64,000 nucleotides of DNA, from assembly GCF_002796605.1 (NCBI RefSeq), contig NZ_CP024923.1, positions 1,984,001-2,048,000 of the forward strand, given 5' to 3'. The stretch is from Sphingomonas psychrotolerans (GTDB lineage: Bacteria; Pseudomonadota; Alphaproteobacteria; Sphingomonadales; Sphingomonadaceae). Position numbers and translations under genes: made by a program. Shown in pieces: positions 60,834 through 64,000 of the stretch; positions within the stretch are counted from its first letter, which is position 1; each line of letters begins with the position of its first letter. The notes beneath the pieces are model-generated. The model was not told the DNA's origin. It worked only from the letters and a program-made list of their open reading frames with translations, and did no database searches.

Positions 60834-63737
60834 ATGGTTCTGAAGCGTAGAATTCTCTGTTCGGCATCGCTCGTCGCGCTGGCTTCTTTCGCGGCACCGG
60901 CAGCCGCGCAGACCGACGCCGCGGCATCGCAGGCAGACATTGCCGCCGACGGTCCGATCGATCCGGAAACGCAGGACGAGATCGTCGTGACCGGCGTCCG
61001 CGCCAGTCTGATCGAAGGCCTTCAGAACAAACGCGAAGCCGTACAGATCATCGAATCGGTCGTCGCCGAGGATGTCGGCAAGCTGCCCGACAACAATGTC
61101 GTCGAGGCGCTGCAACGGGTAACCGGTGTCCAGGTGACCAACCGCACCGGCGGCGAGGCCTCAGTGATCTCGATCCGCGGTCTTTCCGACATCACCACGA
61201 CGTGGAACGGCCGTAACATCTTCACTGCGTCGGGCCGCCAGTTCGCGCTCGCCGATATCCCCGCCAACCTCGTCAAGCGGATCGACGTCTACAAGACGCG
61301 TGCCGCCGAGCAGATCGAGACCGGGATCGCCGGCCAGGTCGACGTGTTCACGCGCCGTCCGCTCGATTTCGACGGCTTCGTCTTCTCCGCCTCGGCGCGC
61401 GGGATCTACAACGAGCAGGCGGACACGTTTAACCCCAATATCAGCGCGCTGGTCAGCAACCGCTGGGAAACCGGCGCAGGCGCCATCGGTGTGCTGGTCA
61501 ATGTCAGCTATGCCAAGACCAAATATCGCGACCAGAGCGTGACCGCGGGCGCGATGCTGCCGTTCGCCGGCACGACCAACCTTCCGCAGGGCTCGGGGGC
61601 AGCCAATATCTGCAATCCCTCGAATCCGGGCGGCTGGACTCCGCTCGAGCGCATCCAGCCGACCGACTGCCGGGCACCGAACCTCGCCACGGCCGCCAAC
61701 CTCACCGATCTGCAGCAGCTCTGGACCCCCGGATTGCAGCCCGGCCTCCCAACCGCTGTCGGCTCGACGCTGCTGATCAACGGCGCGCAGGTGCCCTATT
61801 ACCTCTCGCGCGATGCCGTGTTCATGAGCGATCTTTATGGCGAGCGCGAACGGCCGGCGGTGAACGCCGCGCTGCAATGGGCGCCCAATGACAGCTCCGA
61901 ATACACTTTCGAGTTCTTCTGGGACGGCTATCGCAACACGACGTTCAACAATCTTGCCTTCACTTTCGTCGACTGGTGGGGGACTCTGGGTCCGAACCCG
62001 GCGAACAGCTTCACGCTCTACGACGGCACCAACATCATGAAGACCCGGACGGTCGGCGCACCGTTCCAGTTCAACAGCGGCGACGCGACGAAGCAGCGTA
62101 CCGACAGTTTCGTCTACGCGCTGAGCGGCAAGTGGAACATCGGCGAAAAATTCAAGCTCGCCGCCGACGCCGCGTATCAGAAGAGCGAATTCAACACCGC
62201 CTTCCTCGCAATGCGCACCACGCGCGTGGCGAATTCGGTGTTCGTCGATTTCAACCAGGGCGGCGGCCTCACTGCCTTCCAGTTCGACAACAACCTGCTG
62301 CTGCGCGATCCGGGGCAGTGGAACGTCGGTGAACTCTACGACAGCGCCAATCGCAACAAGGGCAATGCCTGGACCGCGACGATCGACGGCGACTATGATG
62401 TCGGATCGTTCCTCAGGACGCTCAGCTTCGGCGCGCGCTATGACAAGCGCAATGCCAGCGAAGCCTCGCGCGCGCAGGACGCGCCAGGGCTGAACCGGCC
62501 GTTTTCGTCGCTCGACCCGGGCTTTCGTTTCTACAACAAGCCGTTCTTCGACGGCCGGTCGAACGTGCCGCGAAGCTGGGTGGTGGCGAACGGCTATTAT
62601 CTGTTCGATCATGCCGACGATGTCCGCGCGCTCTATCGCGGCACGGTCGACCCTGGCATCCAGACCAGCGACACGCTCGCGCTCAACGAGAATTTCAACA
62701 TCGGCGAGACGACCTGGGCTGCGTATCTCCAGGGCGACTTCGAGCTCGGGCCGCTGAAGGTTCAGGCAGGCGTGCGCTACGTCAACGTCAAGACCGACAT
62801 GAACTTCCTCGACTCGATCTCCGGCGACGCGACCTCGGCGTCGGCGAGCACCGACGAGTTCCTGCCGAGCGCGACGTTGCGCTATGACATCACCGACAAT
62901 CTCCGGCTGCGCTTCAATTACGGCAAGACGCTGCGCCGCCCGAACTTCGTCGATCTCAACCCGAACCTGACGCTGACCGGCGATCTCACCAATGTCGGCT
63001 ATGGTTCGGGCACCGGCGGCAATCCCGCCCTCGCGCCGACGCGGGCGACCAACTACGATGCCGCGCTGGAATGGTATTTCGAGAATGACAGCGCGATCTA
63101 CGCCACGCTGTTCCGCCGCGAGATCGATGGGCTGGTCGTGCCGTTCCGCAGCATCGAGCAAGTCACCGGGACGGGGCTCAACACCACGACCTTCATCATC
63201 AACCGGCCGACCAACGCGTCGGAAGGCGTGCTGAAGGGCGCGGAAATCGGGCTGGTCTATTTCCCCACTTTGCCCGGCCTGCTCAACGGGCTGGGCGTGC
63301 AGGGCAGCGTGACCTTCCTCGATTCGAAGCAGAACATCCCGATCCAGGACGCGGCGGGCGCAGTGACCGGCGAAGTCGAGACGCCGTTCTTCGGCGTGTC
63401 GGATCTCTCTTACAACGTCACGCTGGCCTATGATAACGGTCCGGTCGGCGCGCGGCTCTCTTACGTCTGGCGCAAGGAGTTCCTCAACAACAACGAGGCG
63501 TCGCTGTTCGCCAATCCGATCGGCATCTGGCGGCGCCCCGAGAAGAGCCTCGACCTCCAGCTGACCGCCAAGGTCAACGACCGGCTGGCGGTCACGCTGG
63601 ATGCAGTGAACCTGACCGAGGAATTGAGCCAGTCTTATTATGCCTTCGGTGACGCGGGGGGGCCGGACACTCATAATTTCGGCTCGTCGGTCCTCGGGCG
63701 CACTTTCGCGCTCGGCCTGCGTTTCTCGTTCGACTGA
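60834..63737 (+). CDS. TonB-dependent outer-membrane receptor (arabinan-type locus)
   Basis: A 967-residue receptor with signal ending AAPAAAQ. The TonB box DEIVVTGVR is near residue 49. The plug contains EDVGKLPDNNVVEALQRVTGVQVTNRTGGEASVISIRGL, and a barrel follows. It ends GLRFSFD, an unusual Asp after the aromatic residue that is normally last and recognised by the BAM complex. ATG 60834 follows GGAGAGGGGAAA. It is divergent from the AraD1/GH51 operon, shares its operator motif and is followed at 20 bp by a GH43. Arabino-oligosaccharide import is inferred. Confidence 0.92.
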   Translation: MVLKRRILCSASLVALASFAAPAAAQTDAAASQADIAADGPIDPETQDEIVVTGVRASLIEGLQNKREAVQIIESVVAEDVGKLPDNNVVEALQRVTGVQVTNRTGGEASVISIRGLSDITTTWNGRNIFTASGRQFALADIPANLVKRIDVYKTRAAEQIETGIAGQVDVFTRRPLDFDGFVFSASARGIYNEQADTFNPNISALVSNRWETGAGAIGVLVNVSYAKTKYRDQSVTAGAMLPFAGTTNLPQGSGAANICNPSNPGGWTPLERIQPTDCRAPNLATAANLTDLQQLWTPGLQPGLPTAVGSTLLINGAQVPYYLSRDAVFMSDLYGERERPAVNAALQWAPNDSSEYTFEFFWDGYRNTTFNNLAFTFVDWWGTLGPNPANSFTLYDGTNIMKTRTVGAPFQFNSGDATKQRTDSFVYALSGKWNIGEKFKLAADAAYQKSEFNTAFLAMRTTRVANSVFVDFNQGGGLTAFQFDNNLLLRDPGQWNVGELYDSANRNKGNAWTATIDGDYDVGSFLRTLSFGARYDKRNASEASRAQDAPGLNRPFSSLDPGFRFYNKPFFDGRSNVPRSWVVANGYYLFDHADDVRALYRGTVDPGIQTSDTLALNENFNIGETTWAAYLQGDFELGPLKVQAGVRYVNVKTDMNFLDSISGDATSASASTDEFLPSATLRYDITDNLRLRFNYGKTLRRPNFVDLNPNLTLTGDLTNVGYGSGTGGNPALAPTRATNYDAALEWYFENDSAIYATLFRREIDGLVVPFRSIEQVTGTGLNTTTFIINRPTNASEGVLKGAEIGLVYFPTLPGLLNGLGVQGSVTFLDSKQNIPIQDAAGAVTGEVETPFFGVSDLSYNVTLAYDNGPVGARLSYVWRKEFLNNNEASLFANPIGIWRRPEKSLDLQLTAKVNDRLAVTLDAVNLTEELSQSYYAFGDAGGPDTHNFGSSVLGRTFALGLRFSFD

Positions 63738-63757
63738 TCGGACAGGAGACAAGGACC

Positions 63758-64000
63758 ATCCGCATCTTCCGCCTCGGCTACCTGCTCCCGGCGTTGCTCG
63801 CCGGGGCATCGGCTCAGGCACCGGCGCAGACCAGCCCGTCTGCGCCGGCATCGCTCAACGCGCGCCTCGCCGGCGACATCGCGCAGGTGCACGATCCCGC
63901 GATCATCCGGCAGGGCGACAGCTGGTATTTGTTCACGACGAGCCAGGCAGGCGCAGGCAAGGGCCTGATCCATATCCGCACCTCAACGGATCTCGCCAAA
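63758..64000 (+). CDS. GH43 arabinan-degrading enzyme, 3' end beyond window, ATC in the start position
   Basis: The open plus-strand frame gives RIFRLGYLLPALLAGASAQAP, a signal peptide, then SLNARLAGDIAQVHDPAIIRQGDSWYLFTTS. The VHDPAII is the GH43 catalytic-base motif (endo-1,5-alpha-L-arabinanase subfamilies). AGGAG at 63744-63748 sits nine bases before codon 63758, the right place for a start, but that codon is ATC, not ATG. No ATG, GTG or TTG in frame lies nearby upstream; a TTG at 63794 is inside the signal peptide. It is either a non-canonical start, a point mutation, or a base-call error. It is placed 20 bp after the receptor. Confidence 0.75.
   Translation, partial: MRIFRLGYLLPALLAGASAQAPAQTSPSAPASLNARLAGDIAQVHDPAIIRQGDSWYLFTTSQAGAGKGLIHIRTSTDLAK

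Noticed and set aside
1..64000. CRISPR array, tRNA, rRNA, integrase or phage genes
   Set aside because: No spaced direct repeats, clover-leaf candidates, or recombinase/transposase motifs were seen anywhere in the window; the RHS island has no mobile-element enzymes.

Overview
The window is GC-rich alphaproteobacterial DNA. It looks like a Sphingomonas-type member of the Sphingomonadales. The evidence is the set of large TonB-dependent receptors with EIVVTG-type TonB boxes, Tat- or Sec-exported glycoside hydrolases, PrnA-like flavin halogenases beside the receptors, a Caulobacter-type XylD dehydratase, and palindromic GTCATCCC intergenic repeats. This placement is inferred from gene content; no rRNA or other marker gene is present. 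Most of the 64 kb is a chain of plant-polysaccharide utilisation loci.

Region 1 (1-9.6 kb): a minus-strand train of two tryptophan-halogenase-like genes and a GH43, followed by a GH9 cut by the left edge. The first three are joined by ATGA overlaps. A TonB receptor is divergent to them, with GCGC-type LacI operators between. Region 2 (9.6-15.2 kb): an accessory island with a mini YD-repeat protein, a 1,404-residue exported RHS protein with a hydrophobic C-terminal tip, an AT-rich three-helix membrane protein overlapping its stop (candidate immunity gene), and a DUF6894 pseudogene. Region 3 (15.2-18.7 kb): divergent GH67 alpha-glucuronidase and GH10 xylanase sharing the same operator type. Region 4 (18.8-23 kb): housekeeping and odd genes (small membrane protein, VOC protein, truncated APH/P-loop kinase, PfkB, ArsR, AlkB).

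Region 5 (23-34 kb): minus-strand GH3, TonB receptor, two more halogenases, LacI and MFS, headed by a TGAGAACGTTCTCA-type operator. Region 6 (34-40 kb): hybrid histidine kinase, RNB-family nuclease and GPH sugar symporter. Region 7 (40-51.8 kb): GH3, a GalR-type LacI regulator, a PF10091/GH144-like lipoprotein and an Oar-like TonB receptor, linked by TGTAACCGGTTACA operators. A MerR/methyltransferase pair and asparaginase/cutC genes lie inside it. Region 8 (51.7-64 kb): an arabinan/pentose block with an XylD-type dehydratase, an AraD1-type dehydratase, GH51, GH127, a frameshifted GH27, a TonB receptor and a GH43 cut by the right edge. A TAGTC-N-GACTA palindrome ties this block together.

Read together: receptors import oligosaccharides, periplasmic glycosidases trim them, MFS/GPH carriers take up the sugars, and the pentoses probably go through a non-phosphorylative (dehydratase) route. 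Four different palindrome types suggest four regulons. The two items I think most deserve follow-up are the halogenase pairs embedded in glycan operons and the RHS tip with its candidate immunity protein. All operator, regulon and substrate assignments are inferences from sequence reading alone.
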